A DNA stretch of 64,000 nt from an uncultured Selenomonadales bacterium (GTDB taxonomy: Bacteria; Bacillota; Negativicutes; Selenomonadales; Selenomonadaceae). A program made the translations under genes and the position numbers. Of this stretch, positions 1 through 7,829 are shown piece after piece. Below the pieces are notes generated by a model, which searched no databases, was not told where the DNA came from, and was given only the letters and a program-made list of their open reading frames with translations. Location of the stretch: the NCBI GenBank assembly GCA_946183785.1, contig CAMHCS010000008.1, forward strand, positions 22,574 through 86,573, read 5' to 3'. Each line of letters opens with the position of its first letter. Position 1 is the first letter of the stretch.

Positions 1-808
1 CCGAGGTCACGAGATTCACCGCCGTGCCGATGAAAAAACGTCCCGGCTCCGCCCAAATCTCCGTTTGGGGAAACAATTGGTCAATCTGGCGCGAAATTCG
101 CTCCATCATCGTCTCAACGTCCGGTTCTGTCCCGGCTATCGGAATCGGAAAACCGCCGCCGATATCGAGCATCGAAAGCGGCAGGCCCGCCGCCTCGGCC
201 TCGTCGAAAATATGGCGGGAAATCAAAATCGCCTCTTCGTACGCCTCCGCCGAAAGAGACTGGCTGCCCACATGAAAGGCGACGCCTTTCGGCGTAAGCC
301 CGGCGTCCCGTGCCAAACGAAGAAGCGAAATCGCCTCTTCCGCCTCCGCGCCGAATTTCGCGTTCAAGTCGACAAGCGCTTTCTCATTTCGTATGCGGAT
401 CCGCACCAAAAGCTCCGCCCCCGGCGAAAGCTCCGCCATCTTCCAAACCTCGTTCGCATCGTCGAAAGTCATGCGCCTTACGCCGAGCCGAGCCGCCGTT
501 TGAAGTCCCTCCGACGTCTTCACGGGATTCGCATAAATCATACGCGCGCCTTCAACGCCCAATTCCGAGAGCATTCGCATCTCACCTGCCGACGCCGTGT
601 CAAACCCCGCGCCGAGTTCCGCCAAAAGAGACAACACGCGCGGCGCAGGATTTGCCTTCATCGCATAATACGCATTCACCCGAGGCAGATGGCGGCGAAA
701 AAATCGATAATTTCTTTCCACCTGCGCCAGTGAAATGACCAGGAACGGCGTTTGATGCAACGCAGCCAGTGTTTCCGTTTCTTCCCTTGTGAGGCGAAAG
801 CTCTCCAT
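1..808 (-). CDS. Fold-III PLP decarboxylase, lysine/ornithine type (3' end cut by window edge)
   Basis: The N-terminal 269 residues are present and the rest lies outside the window. The protein looks like the alanine-racemase-fold decarboxylases that act on lysine, ornithine or carboxynorspermidine. K51 in YYAMKANP is the expected PLP Schiff-base lysine; H179 in HVGSQ, the phosphate-binding GGGF at 217-220 and EPGR at 254-257 are all in order. ATG 808 is preceded by GGGAG at good spacing and a sigma-70 promoter lies upstream. In Selenomonas a dual lysine/ornithine decarboxylase supplies cadaverine that is linked to peptidoglycan; this gene may do the same, but substrate cannot be read from the N-terminal half. 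Confidence 0.85.
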   Translation of the reverse strand, partial: MESFRLTREETETLAALHQTPFLVISLAQVERNYRFFRRHLPRVNAYYAMKANPAPRVLSLLAELGAGFDTASAGEMRMLSELGVEGARMIYANPVKTSEGLQTAARLGVRRMTFDDANEVWKMAELSPGAELLVRIRIRNEKALVDLNAKFGAEAEEAISLLRLARDAGLTPKGVAFHVGSQSLSAEAYEEAILISRHIFDEAEAAGLPLSMLDIGGGFPIPIAGTEPDVETMMERISRQIDQLFPQTEIWAEPGRFFIGTAVNLVTS

Positions 809-853
809 ATAACTCTCCCATTCTCCGAGCCGTCGTTTTTCTGTTATTGTTCC

Positions 854-882
854 ATTGTAATACGCCTGCGTCTCCTGTGCAA
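854..882 (-). promoter_or_regulatory. Sigma-70 promoter of the decarboxylase gene
   Basis: Read on the minus strand: TTGCAC, a 17-bp spacer, then TACAAT. It lies about 45 bp upstream of the decarboxylase start and just downstream of the terminator of the GGDEF gene. Confidence 0.65.
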
Positions 883-919
883 TATATTTTTACGACTTCA
901 GCGTGCAAATATGCAATGC

Positions 920-954
920 AAAATAAACTCCCCGCCGAAACCTCCGGCAGGGAG
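920..954 (-). terminator. Terminator of the GGDEF gene
   Basis: A 10-bp stem (CTCCCTGCCG with CGGCGGGGAG, one G-U pair) is followed on the minus strand by TTTATTTTG. It starts a few bases after the GGDEF stop codon. Confidence 0.8.
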
Positions 955-961
955 TCGAATG

Positions 962-2521
962 TCAATCCTTGCGCACCGCTTTCATTTCCTTCTTGCGGAT
1001 ATACATTGCTTTATCCGCGCGCTTGAATACCGTAGTTACCGAAGTGTCCACCTCCGGGTCGAAGCGCGCGATGCCGATAGCGGCCGAAATGCGCTCCCAC
1101 GGCGCCAGCGTCTCGTCCGCGCTCATCTCCACCAACTGCGCGTTCATCGACGCCACGAGCTCATCCGCATGTTCGTAATCATTGTTTTCCAACACTGCCA
1201 CGAACTCGTCGCCGCCGATACGGAACACCGGCGAATGGGCGAATACCGTGCAGACAAGGCGGCAGAGCTTCTTGATCGCGACGTTGCCCTGTTCATGTCC
1301 ATACGTATCGTTGATTTGCTTCAGGTAATTCAGGTCGATCATCGCGATGCCGAATTGCTTCTTGCCGTCCGCCAGCTGGGATTCGACACGCTGCACCTCG
1401 TGGTCATAAGCCGTCTTGTTGCGAATTCCCGTCAGCGCATCCCTGTTCGCCAGCGCGTTCATCGCGTCGGCCTTTTGCTGCGCCTCGACGAGCTTTTTCG
1501 TCGTCTCCACGAGGTTCTTCATATAGTCCTCCAGCTCACGGATCATTGCAGCCGCCTGCATTGCCAGGGCTGACAACTCGTCGCCGCCCGTCGCATCTTT
1601 CTCGATGGCCCCGGCGACAGCGGCGTCCTTCACCGTCGCATACTCCTTGATATTCTCGCCGAGCCGCACAATCTTTGAAATGTAATAGCGATTGATGAAC
1701 CACAGCATCGCAATCATGCAAAGGATCACGATGGCGCTGACGCCCGCAATCTGCTTCAACGTATTTTGCAGGATGCCCTCGTTGACCGTCTTGACCTCGA
1801 TCTCCGTACCGATCAGGCCCTGCTTCTTTCCGTTAATGATCAAAGGCGTGTAATAGGCGTAAGTGTGCCCCCATTCATTGTTCCAGACTTGGGACTTATC
1901 GAGCTTTTGGCCCGTAAACCATGCCTCCCACTGCACCGGATATTTTTCCAGCGGATCCAGATACTCGTCGCCGAGATACAGGATCTTTCCGTTGCTGTCC
2001 TTTTTCGCAGTACGCTCGCCGTCGATCATATAGACCATGTAATAAATATCTTCCTTCGGCACGAGATAATAGGTATACGGGATATGAAACGCCGCCCGCG
2101 CCTCCTCGAAGGTCAACAGCCAGTATTCGTGGTAATAGATGAACCACGCCTTCTTGACCGCGTCGTCCATGTCGTCAAACTCGATATCCACGCCGAAAGT
2201 CCGCCCCGGATGATGCATGGCGAACAACTTTTCATACTCCGCCTGTGCCGCCCGATAATTGTTGAAGTCAAACGGAATATCGACCTCGGCAAAATGCTCC
2301 ATGTAATACCGCTGATAGATCACAAAATTTTCCTGATCCTGCAAAATCAGCCGTTCCAAATACTCGCCAATCTCGCGGATATGCGTCTCGCACTGCCGCC
2401 GATAAGACTCCGTCTGGCTGTAGTAAGTGGCAAAACCGCTCAACACCACCGCGAAGAACGCAAACATGGCAAAAATGACGCCGAACTTAAACAGCAGGCT
2501 CTTCCCTTTATTAAATTCCAC
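962..2521 (-). CDS. Membrane-anchored GGDEF diguanylate cyclase
   Basis: 519 residues, predicted to make cyclic di-GMP at the inner membrane. A transmembrane helix (about 11-33) is followed by an extracytoplasmic sensor region (about 35-255), a second helix (about 257-277), a HAMP-like linker and a short coiled coil, then a GGDEF domain (about 355-519). The signature RIGGDEF (434-440) is intact, as is the DALTGIRNK start of the domain. The RxxD inhibitory site expected just before the signature is missing (AHSPVFRI instead), so product inhibition is probably lost. The sensor region is rich in Tyr and acidic residues and its ligand is unknown. The gene has its own promoter and terminator. It is one of three cyclic-di-GMP-type proteins in the window. 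Confidence 0.9.
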   Translation of the reverse strand: MEFNKGKSLLFKFGVIFAMFAFFAVVLSGFATYYSQTESYRRQCETHIREIGEYLERLILQDQENFVIYQRYYMEHFAEVDIPFDFNNYRAAQAEYEKLFAMHHPGRTFGVDIEFDDMDDAVKKAWFIYYHEYWLLTFEEARAAFHIPYTYYLVPKEDIYYMVYMIDGERTAKKDSNGKILYLGDEYLDPLEKYPVQWEAWFTGQKLDKSQVWNNEWGHTYAYYTPLIINGKKQGLIGTEIEVKTVNEGILQNTLKQIAGVSAIVILCMIAMLWFINRYYISKIVRLGENIKEYATVKDAAVAGAIEKDATGGDELSALAMQAAAMIRELEDYMKNLVETTKKLVEAQQKADAMNALANRDALTGIRNKTAYDHEVQRVESQLADGKKQFGIAMIDLNYLKQINDTYGHEQGNVAIKKLCRLVCTVFAHSPVFRIGGDEFVAVLENNDYEHADELVASMNAQLVEMSADETLAPWERISAAIGIARFDPEVDTSVTTVFKRADKAMYIRKKEMKAVRKD

Positions 2522-2569
2522 GAAAAACGCACCGCCTCTCCTGCGTTTTGCTGTAATCTTCTGTATTTT

Positions 2570-2598
2570 ATTGTATCGTATTTTCTTCCGCTTTGCAA
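2570..2598 (-). promoter_or_regulatory. Sigma-70 promoter of the GGDEF gene
   Basis: Minus strand TTGCAA, 17-bp spacer, TACAAT, about 50 bp before the start codon. It lies back to back with the promoter of the divergent ygbA-like gene. Confidence 0.65.
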
Positions 2599-2613
2599 TT
2601 CATGAAAATTTGC

Positions 2614-2642
2614 TTGCTTTTCCCCGTTCCTAAGATTAAAAT
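2614..2642 (+). promoter_or_regulatory. Sigma-70 promoter of the ygbA-like gene
   Basis: TTGCTT, 17-bp spacer, TAAAAT, about 33 bp before the start codon. An AAAGGAGA ribosome site follows. Confidence 0.55.
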
Positions 2643-2674
2643 AATAGGAACTGAACGAAAAAGGAGACTGGTAT

Positions 2675-3166
2675 ATGGGCTTCATGGACAAGGTGCGGAA
2701 CATCCTGCCCGAGCGATTCCGCAAGAAAAAAGACCCTTCCGAGGGTTTAAAAGAAAACCGCATAAAGGAAAAGGATAATATCAAGACCTCCTTCTCCGTT
2801 TACTGCAACGCAAACCATGACACAAAGGACGGTAAGCTCTGCCCGAAATGCACGGCGCTCTTGACCACGATCATGCTGAAGATTTCGCGCTGCAAGTATG
2901 GCATCACAAAGCCTCTTTGCGATCATTGCGACGAAAAATGCTTTGGAGACGCGAACAACAAAACCTTCATGGAAATCATGGACGGCTCGCGCACAGGCAT
3001 GCTCCTCCGCCACCCAGTGATGACCGTCCGTCACAAGATTACCGGTATGGGCGTCGAGTACGCGAAGCAAAAGCAAAGCGACGCTGCAGAGCAAAAAGAA
3101 GAAGGCCGCATGAAAGCGAAAGCCGCCAAGGCCAGAAAGCGGAAAGCCCGCAGAAATCCAAAATAA
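2675..3166 (+). CDS. YgbA-family (nitrous oxide-stimulated promoter) protein
   Basis: 163 residues. The core (about 40-130) matches the pattern of the YgbA_NO family: YCNANH, LCPKCTALL, then C-x5-KPLCDHCDEKC, and a closing TGMLLRHPVMTVRHKI. The conserved Cys and His residues suggest metal binding. E. coli ygbA belongs to the nitric-oxide-responsive NsrR regulon and helps recovery from nitrosative stress, but the biochemical role is not settled. The N-terminus (basic, about 35 residues) and the strongly basic Lys/Arg/Ala tail are extensions of the family core. The start is supported by AAAGGAGA 9 bases upstream. It is monocistronic, between its own promoter and a terminator shared with the convergent gene. 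Confidence 0.7.
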   Translation: MGFMDKVRNILPERFRKKKDPSEGLKENRIKEKDNIKTSFSVYCNANHDTKDGKLCPKCTALLTTIMLKISRCKYGITKPLCDHCDEKCFGDANNKTFMEIMDGSRTGMLLRHPVMTVRHKITGMGVEYAKQKQSDAAEQKEEGRMKAKAAKARKRKARRNPK

Positions 3167-3170
3167 GCTG

Positions 3171-3216
3171 AAAAACGACGATGAAGCGCCAGGCCTCATC
3201 GCCGTTTTTATTTTTC
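3171..3216. terminator. Bidirectional terminator
   Basis: AAAAACGACGATGA pairs with TCATCGCCGTTTTT, giving T-runs on both strands. It separates two convergent genes and can serve both. Confidence 0.75.
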
Positions 3217-3219
3217 TCT

Positions 3220-3777
3220 TTACTTCACGCTTCCCTGCGCGAACGCGGCTTCTCCGCGTATCGTAAACTTTCCTTTGCTATCCTCTGCGATGGTCAGCGC
3301 TTCACCTGAAAACGCGGGACGGACAAACTTCAGCGTCAGATTCGACGCCCCTTTGTAATCCGACGTCTGAAGCAGCTGCTCCAGAATCAGGAGCCCCGGC
3401 ACCACGGGCCGTTCCCCCTGATGGATCGTATTGACGTCGTTCACCGCGCGAACGAACTCAGCCACCTCTTGCGGCGTAAACGTATGCCACGGCCTGCCGC
3501 CCGTCCCGGGCGCCTCCTTCGCGGCCTCCGCCCTTGCGGCAGCAATTTCCTTTTCAATATCTTTCGGATTAAACCGCCCCAAAAGCATCGTCAACGTCAG
3601 CGAGGTATCGCCGATGCGTCCACAGGCTACCACCGTGTCACGCCTGTCGCGAAGCACTGTCAACCCTTCCGGTTCTTTCATTTCGCCGCCCTGACGCCAG
3701 ACCGCTTTCGCGATTAAGCCGCCCATAAACCGCTCGCCTTTGAGCTGGGCGAGAATTCTCGAAACTTCCCGAAGCAT
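3220..3777 (-). CDS. MaoC-like hot-dog fold protein
   Basis: 185 residues. The segment with DVNTIHQGERPVVPGLLILEQ and then LTLKFVRPAFSGEAL resembles the hydratase/dehydratase signature of the MaoC hot-dog family (D-x4-H and a later hydrophobic strand), so a role on an acyl-thioester is plausible. The N-terminal half is not recognised. ATG 3777 was chosen because GGGGGA lies at proper spacing; the longer frame begins at a TTG without a ribosome site. No operon partner is evident, and the fatty-acid cluster about 2 kb away is separated by terminators. Confidence 0.55.
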   Translation of the reverse strand: MLREVSRILAQLKGERFMGGLIAKAVWRQGGEMKEPEGLTVLRDRRDTVVACGRIGDTSLTLTMLLGRFNPKDIEKEIAAARAEAAKEAPGTGGRPWHTFTPQEVAEFVRAVNDVNTIHQGERPVVPGLLILEQLLQTSDYKGASNLTLKFVRPAFSGEALTIAEDSKGKFTIRGEAAFAQGSVK

Positions 3778-3905
3778 ACCAAGTCCCCCGTCGAACAAAA
3801 TTGAAACTGATATTAGTATATTCGACGATAACTCTCCTTTTTCCTGCCGGAATCATAAAAATTGCCATACAAATGCCTCACCAGGAAGCCGCTCTCTGTT
3901 ATCCG

Positions 3906-4292
3906 TCACGCTTTCAGCTTTTCTATGGCAAACTTTCCCTCCGCATAGCTGATGTCAACATCTGTGAAATGCTGAGCCGCAAAAGCGAGAAAGCCGCAAA
4001 TTCCCGGCAAATCATATTCGTTTCCCGTGATGGAGCGGAGAATGCCGCCTCGCTTGACCAGCCCATAGATTTCTCTTTGGTCAAAGGCGTTATGAATCGT
4101 CGTACAGATTGCCCCGTCGCGCAGAAGATAGGTGCATGGCTCATAAGGGTGCGAGCCGATCTTGTACACGAACGTCCCGTCCCAAAGATAAAGCTCGCCG
4201 TCAACGTCTGCCAACCCGATTCCATCCTCTTCGTAAACCACCGTAATGTCGGTTGTTTCTATGCCGAGCATTTGTTCAAGTCTCGTTCCCAT
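3906..4292 (-). CDS. Orphan conserved-looking protein, unknown function
   Basis: About 128 residues, not recognised. It looks like a small soluble alpha/beta protein with acidic N-terminal half (VYEEDGIGLADVDGELYLWDG) and no signal peptide or membrane segment. The start is uncertain: ATG 4292 gives MGTRLEQML, a TTG three codons earlier sits nearer to AGGAAGGGGG, and the frame stays open to 4346. The gene lies downstream of a strong terminator and a MITE copy, with no clear promoter of its own. Codon use fits the genome, which argues for a real gene, but function cannot be inferred. Confidence 0.6.
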   Translation of the reverse strand: MGTRLEQMLGIETTDITVVYEEDGIGLADVDGELYLWDGTFVYKIGSHPYEPCTYLLRDGAICTTIHNAFDQREIYGLVKRGGILRSITGNEYDLPGICGFLAFAAQHFTDVDISYAEGKFAIEKLKA

Positions 4293-4331
4293 CGCGTTCA
4301 AATGAACGCCCCCTTCCTCCTGCACCGCTAC

Positions 4332-4356
4332 AAAAAAGGGCGGCACACCGCCGCCC
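4332..4356 (-). terminator. Strong intrinsic terminator (csoR side)
   Basis: A perfect 7-bp GC stem, GGGCGGC with GCCGCCC, followed by six T on the minus strand. It probably ends the csoR transcript and is now about 220 bp from csoR because a MITE copy lies between them. Confidence 0.75.
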
Positions 4357-4432
4357 CGACTTCACATTTTCCCTTTATTTCGGCTCCACCTTGCCGCCGT
4401 CGATTACGGCGCTTCTCAATGCAATGCATCAA

Positions 4433-4578
4433 GAGAGCATCGAACAACGCCTGCGTCCCCCGGCCGGATTTTTACCGACTGTCGTTGTCAAAGTCCTTTC
4501 ATCGCAGCGATATTACCTTTTCCCGGCCAGTCGGAAAAATCCTCGACAGGGCCGCGACTTGACGTATGCAGTGAATCC
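4433..4578 (-). repeat. MITE-like palindromic element, diverged copy A
   Basis: Read on the minus strand, this starts GGATTCACTGCATACG and continues with CAAGTCGCGGCCCTGTCGAGG, closely matching the left arm of the copies at 36.7 and 59.0 kb. The right arm (ACTTTGACAACGACAGTCGG onward) is more diverged but still collinear and partly complementary to the left. The left end abuts the csoR stop codon, whose TAA is part of a flanking TTAA. The right boundary is approximate. Confidence 0.7.
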
Positions 4579-4851
4579 TTAAAAGTTCGAGAATCGCTCC
4601 ACGGCCTTCGTGAAGCTTTCAATGGTGCGTTGGGCGTCGCCGTGCTCGATGCCGTCCCGCACGCAATGCTGGATATGGCCTTCGAGGACAATCTGCCCGA
4701 CCTTATGTACCGCCGACTTCACCGCGTTGATCTGGGACAGGATATCTTCGCAGGGAATATCCTGGTCAATCATGCGCTCGATGGCCTCGATCTGCCCGCC
4801 GATTTTCCGCAGGCGACGATGAAGATTTGCTGAATCCATGCATTGCTTCAT
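4579..4851 (-). CDS. csoR: CsoR/FrmR-family metal-sensing repressor
   Basis: 90 residues with the all-helical DUF156 fold. The Cu(I)-binding set of CsoR is present as C34 (DIPCEDIL), H59 (LEGHIQH) and C63, so copper is the likeliest ligand, although the family also senses nickel, formaldehyde and sulfide. ATG 4851 has AGGTGGG at good spacing; the first in-frame ATG (4899) falls only about 12 bp past the -10 box and lacks a ribosome site. It has its own promoter inside the 3' end of the upstream gene. No copper transporter is adjacent in this window, so its targets must lie elsewhere or be itself. Confidence 0.85.
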   Translation of the reverse strand: MKQCMDSANLHRRLRKIGGQIEAIERMIDQDIPCEDILSQINAVKSAVHKVGQIVLEGHIQHCVRDGIEHGDAQRTIESFTKAVERFSNF

Positions 4852-4910
4852 ACCTTTTCCCACCTTTGCAAGCCTGCGCAAATCCTTCGCGCTCTCCATT
4901 CACAGTAATG

Positions 4911-4939
4911 ATTATATCATAACCGTTAATCAATATCAA
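4911..4939 (-). promoter_or_regulatory. Sigma-70 promoter of csoR
   Basis: Minus strand TTGATA, 17-bp spacer, TATAAT. It overlaps the stop end of the metallo-beta-lactamase-fold gene, so csoR can be expressed and autoregulated alone. Confidence 0.7.
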
Positions 4940-5735
4940 TCACATCAAGGTCGTCGGGTATGAAAACGCCGCCCTTGAAATGCGCGGAGGCCTCGACTCC
5001 GTAAAGCGCCTTGCGTTGTTCGAGGTTCGTGTCCTCCGTATGATAGAGCACAAGATTTTTCGCGAGCAGCTTTTCCGCGTTCATTGCCGCCTCACGCACC
5101 GTGCCGTGATTCTTTTCATGCGGCCTGAACCGCTCCTGATCGGCTTCAAGGCAAAACGCCTCGGAAACCAGCCAGTCCGTCTTTTCGGCGAAGCTGCGGC
5201 ATCGGTCGTTGTACGGTTCGTCGCCAAGGCAGACGAGCGAATGACGGTTCGCGAAGCGCAGACGATAGCCGAACTGCTTTGCCTTCGTGGAGCGAACGTC
5301 AAAGGCCGTCAGTTTCATATTGAGGAAATTGACCTGCTCGCCGTCGTGAATCTCATGGAGTAAAATCCGTTTCCCATACTGGGCGAGCTCGACCCGTGAA
5401 AGGAGCATCTGCACCATCATCTCGATGATTTCACAGGCGACGTCGTGGCAATAGATGTGAAACTCGCCCTCAAAGATATCCTTGTTCATCAGCGCCGCAA
5501 TCCGCCGAATAATCCAGACGGCGCCCATAATGTGGTCGGAATGGCCGTGCGTAACAAACAGACAACGAAGCCGCTCCAGGGGAACTTCAGCTCGTTTCAT
5601 TTGCCGCAATATCCCGTTGCCCCCGCCCGCGTCAGTCAGGAAATATTCACCGTCCGGAGTCCGAAGCAAAAAGCAGGCGTTGTAACACTCGGTCGCCATG
5701 GCCGCGCCGGTGCCCAAAAAGATAAGCTGCCGCAT
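4926..5735 (-). CDS. Metallo-beta-lactamase-fold hydrolase, RNase Z-like
   Basis: 269 residues. The zinc motif THGHSDHIMG (H63, H65, D67, H68) and the opening LIFLGTGAAM are typical of the RNase Z/arylsulfatase branch of the superfamily. A late GDEPYND and HTED supply further acidic and His ligands. The substrate is unknown; it could be an RNA 3'-end processor or a small-molecule phosphodiesterase. ATG 5735 has AAAGGA upstream; the longer frame would begin inside the rnc terminator. It follows rnc after that terminator and may depend on read-through. Confidence 0.8.
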   Translation of the reverse strand: MRQLIFLGTGAAMATECYNACFLLRTPDGEYFLTDAGGGNGILRQMKRAEVPLERLRCLFVTHGHSDHIMGAVWIIRRIAALMNKDIFEGEFHIYCHDVACEIIEMMVQMLLSRVELAQYGKRILLHEIHDGEQVNFLNMKLTAFDVRSTKAKQFGYRLRFANRHSLVCLGDEPYNDRCRSFAEKTDWLVSEAFCLEADQERFRPHEKNHGTVREAAMNAEKLLAKNLVLYHTEDTNLEQRKALYGVEASAHFKGGVFIPDDLDVIDID

Positions 5736-5760
5736 ATAAAATATTCCTTTCTCTTGCTCT

Positions 5761-5793
5761 AAAAAAAGAGCCATTGCTTCACGCAACGGCTCT
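5761..5793 (-). terminator. Terminator after rnc
   Basis: 10-bp stem AGAGCCGTTG with CAATGGCTCT (one G-U pair) followed by seven T on the minus strand. It ends the fatty-acid/rnc operon. Confidence 0.85.
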
Positions 5794-5803
5794 GAATGTC
5801 TTT

Positions 5804-6526
5804 CTATTCCTGACGCTGAAATTTTGGCAGCGCCTGCTGCGCCGCGTTTTGCTCTGCCGCCTTTTTGCTGCGCCCAACGCCGACCCCATAAGCCAGTCCG
5901 TTGACGCGCACCGCAACCTTGAACTCCTTCGCATGATCTGGACCCGTCGCCGAGAGCAATTCATAGACGATATGCTGTCCCTGATGACGCTGTATCAGTT
6001 CCTGCAGCATCGTCTTAAAGTCCTTGATATTCTGCCCGCGCTCGACTTCCAAAAGCTCCTGCCGGAGCTGCCGCACGACATAATCCGACGCCGTCTGCCA
6101 GCCCTGGTCGAGATAAAGCGCGCCAATGACCGCCTCAAAGGCGTCCGCCAGAATCGACGGTCGCTCGCGGCCTCCGGTCGCCTGCTCTCCATGCCCCAAA
6201 AGCAGGAAGCTGCCAAGATTCACTTCCGTCGCACGACGATGAAGCGCCGCTTCGCAAACCACCGAAGCCCGTGCCTTCGTGAGGTCGCCTTCGGGCATCA
6301 TCGGAAACTGACGGAACAAATAAGTACTCGTCGCAAGCTCCAAAACCGCGTCGCCGAGAAATTCCAGCCGCTCGTTGTGGACGACCTTCCGATGCACCGA
6401 TTCATTGGCGAAGGAAGTATGCGTGAGCGCCTGGTCAAGCAGGGCAATGTCGCGAAACTTGACGCCCAGCCTTTCCGAAAGCGTCAACAGTTCTTTTTGC
6501 CGTTCTTCCGTCAGCGCCTTTGTCAT
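5804..6526 (-). CDS. rnc: Ribonuclease III
   Basis: 240 residues. It cleaves double-stranded RNA, including rRNA precursors. The signature NERLEFLGDAVL (51-62) carries the catalytic acidic residues, and a second acidic cluster occurs in LADAFEAVIGALY. The C-terminal double-stranded RNA-binding domain (about 165-235) ends in the usual GRSKKAAEQNAAQQAL helix. Its start lies just after the fabF stop, with GAGGAA as ribosome site, so it is translated as the last gene of the fab operon. Coupling of rnc to plsX/fab/acpP genes is common in Firmicutes. Confidence 0.97.
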   Translation of the reverse strand: MTKALTEERQKELLTLSERLGVKFRDIALLDQALTHTSFANESVHRKVVHNERLEFLGDAVLELATSTYLFRQFPMMPEGDLTKARASVVCEAALHRRATEVNLGSFLLLGHGEQATGGRERPSILADAFEAVIGALYLDQGWQTASDYVVRQLRQELLEVERGQNIKDFKTMLQELIQRHQGQHIVYELLSATGPDHAKEFKVAVRVNGLAYGVGVGRSKKAAEQNAAQQALPKFQRQE

Positions 6527-6530
6527 TTCC

Positions 6531-7781
6531 TCACTCCGCGTACTTCTTCAAAACAATGCACGCGTTGTGCCCGCCAAAGCCGAAATTGTTGGAAATCGCC
6601 GCACGAACCGTGTGTTTTCTCGCCACGTTCGGCACATAATCAAGATCGAGCCCTTCCTCAAGATCCGGCGTTTCGTAATTAATCGTCGGCGGAAGCATAT
6701 CGCGCTCGACGGAAAGCGCCGTCGCGATGCACTCGACGCCGCCCGCCGCGCCCAGCATGTGGCCCGTCATGGACTTGACGGAACTGATGGGAACGTCCTT
6801 CGCCCGCGCGCCGAAAACCGTTTTGCAGGCTTCCGACTCGCCCTGGTCGTTCATGTGCGTCGATGTGCCGTGAGCATTCACATAATCGATATCGTCCGGC
6901 GTCATACCCGCGTCCGCAATCGCAAGACTCATACATTTTGCCTGATATATGCCGTGAGGCGCAGGGCTCGTGACATGATAGGCGTCAGAATTGCGCCCGT
7001 AGCCTACGACTTCCGCGTAAATATGAGCGCCGCGTTTTTTCGCGTGTTCCAAAGTTTCAAGGATAACGATGCCCGCGCCCTCACCCATGACAAATCCGCT
7101 GCGATTCTTGTCAAAAGGACGGGAAGCGTGCGCCGGGTCGTCGTTGTGATCGGTGCAAAGTGCCTTCATCGAGCTGAAGCCCGCTACCGGCGCGGCAGAA
7201 ATGCCTGCCTCGGTGCCGCCGGCAATCATCACATCAGCTTCGCCATATTGCAGAACGCGGAACGCAGCGCCAATGCAATCTGTTCCTGTAGCACAAGCCG
7301 TAACGATATCACAGGACGGCCCATGTACGTCAAGAGCTATGGACGTCTGCCCCGCCGCCATATTCCCGATCATCATCGGGATGAAGAACGGGCTGACAAA
7401 ATGCGGCCCCTTGTCAAACAACTTCTTGTATTGTGCGTGCAGCGTGTCGATGCCGCCGACGCCCGAACCAATATACGTGCCGATACGGTCTCGATCCTCT
7501 GCAGCAAGGTCGAGCCCCGCGTCCTCCACCGCCATTTTTGAAGCGGCCACAGCAAATTGCGTATATCGGTCCATACGCTTGGTTTCTTTTTTGTCAATAT
7601 AGTCCTCAGGCGTGAAGTCCTTGACTTCACCCGCAATCTGCGACGCGCACTCCGACGCGTCAAAGCGCGTAATGCGTTCGATGCCGTTCTTCCCGGCGAC
7701 CAACGCCTCCCAGAAAACGTCTTTGCCGCTTCCAATCGGCGAAATCACGCCGACGCCGGTCAAAACCACACGATTCGTCAA
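6531..7781 (-). CDS. fabF: Beta-ketoacyl-ACP synthase II
   Basis: 416 residues, the elongating condensing enzyme of type II fatty-acid synthesis. The Cys-His-His triad is visible: C163 in TACATG, the His in NAHGTST and the His in KSMTGHMLGAAGG. The C-terminal glycine motif SNNFGFGGHNA is intact. Start is a TTG with GAGGTG upstream. It lies between the fabK-like gene and rnc. No fabB is seen here, so it probably handles all elongation steps. Confidence 0.96.
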   Translation of the reverse strand: MTNRVVLTGVGVISPIGSGKDVFWEALVAGKNGIERITRFDASECASQIAGEVKDFTPEDYIDKKETKRMDRYTQFAVAASKMAVEDAGLDLAAEDRDRIGTYIGSGVGGIDTLHAQYKKLFDKGPHFVSPFFIPMMIGNMAAGQTSIALDVHGPSCDIVTACATGTDCIGAAFRVLQYGEADVMIAGGTEAGISAAPVAGFSSMKALCTDHNDDPAHASRPFDKNRSGFVMGEGAGIVILETLEHAKKRGAHIYAEVVGYGRNSDAYHVTSPAPHGIYQAKCMSLAIADAGMTPDDIDYVNAHGTSTHMNDQGESEACKTVFGARAKDVPISSVKSMTGHMLGAAGGVECIATALSVERDMLPPTINYETPDLEEGLDLDYVPNVARKHTVRAAISNNFGFGGHNACIVLKKYAE

Positions 7782-7829
7782 AACCTAACACCTCACAAAC
7801 TCTCTAAGCCGCCCAATAGCAACCTTTTC

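Noticed and set aside
65..733. 222-residue plus-strand frame at the left edge
   Set aside because: It is antisense to the decarboxylase, which shows PLP-binding motifs and continues beyond the window.
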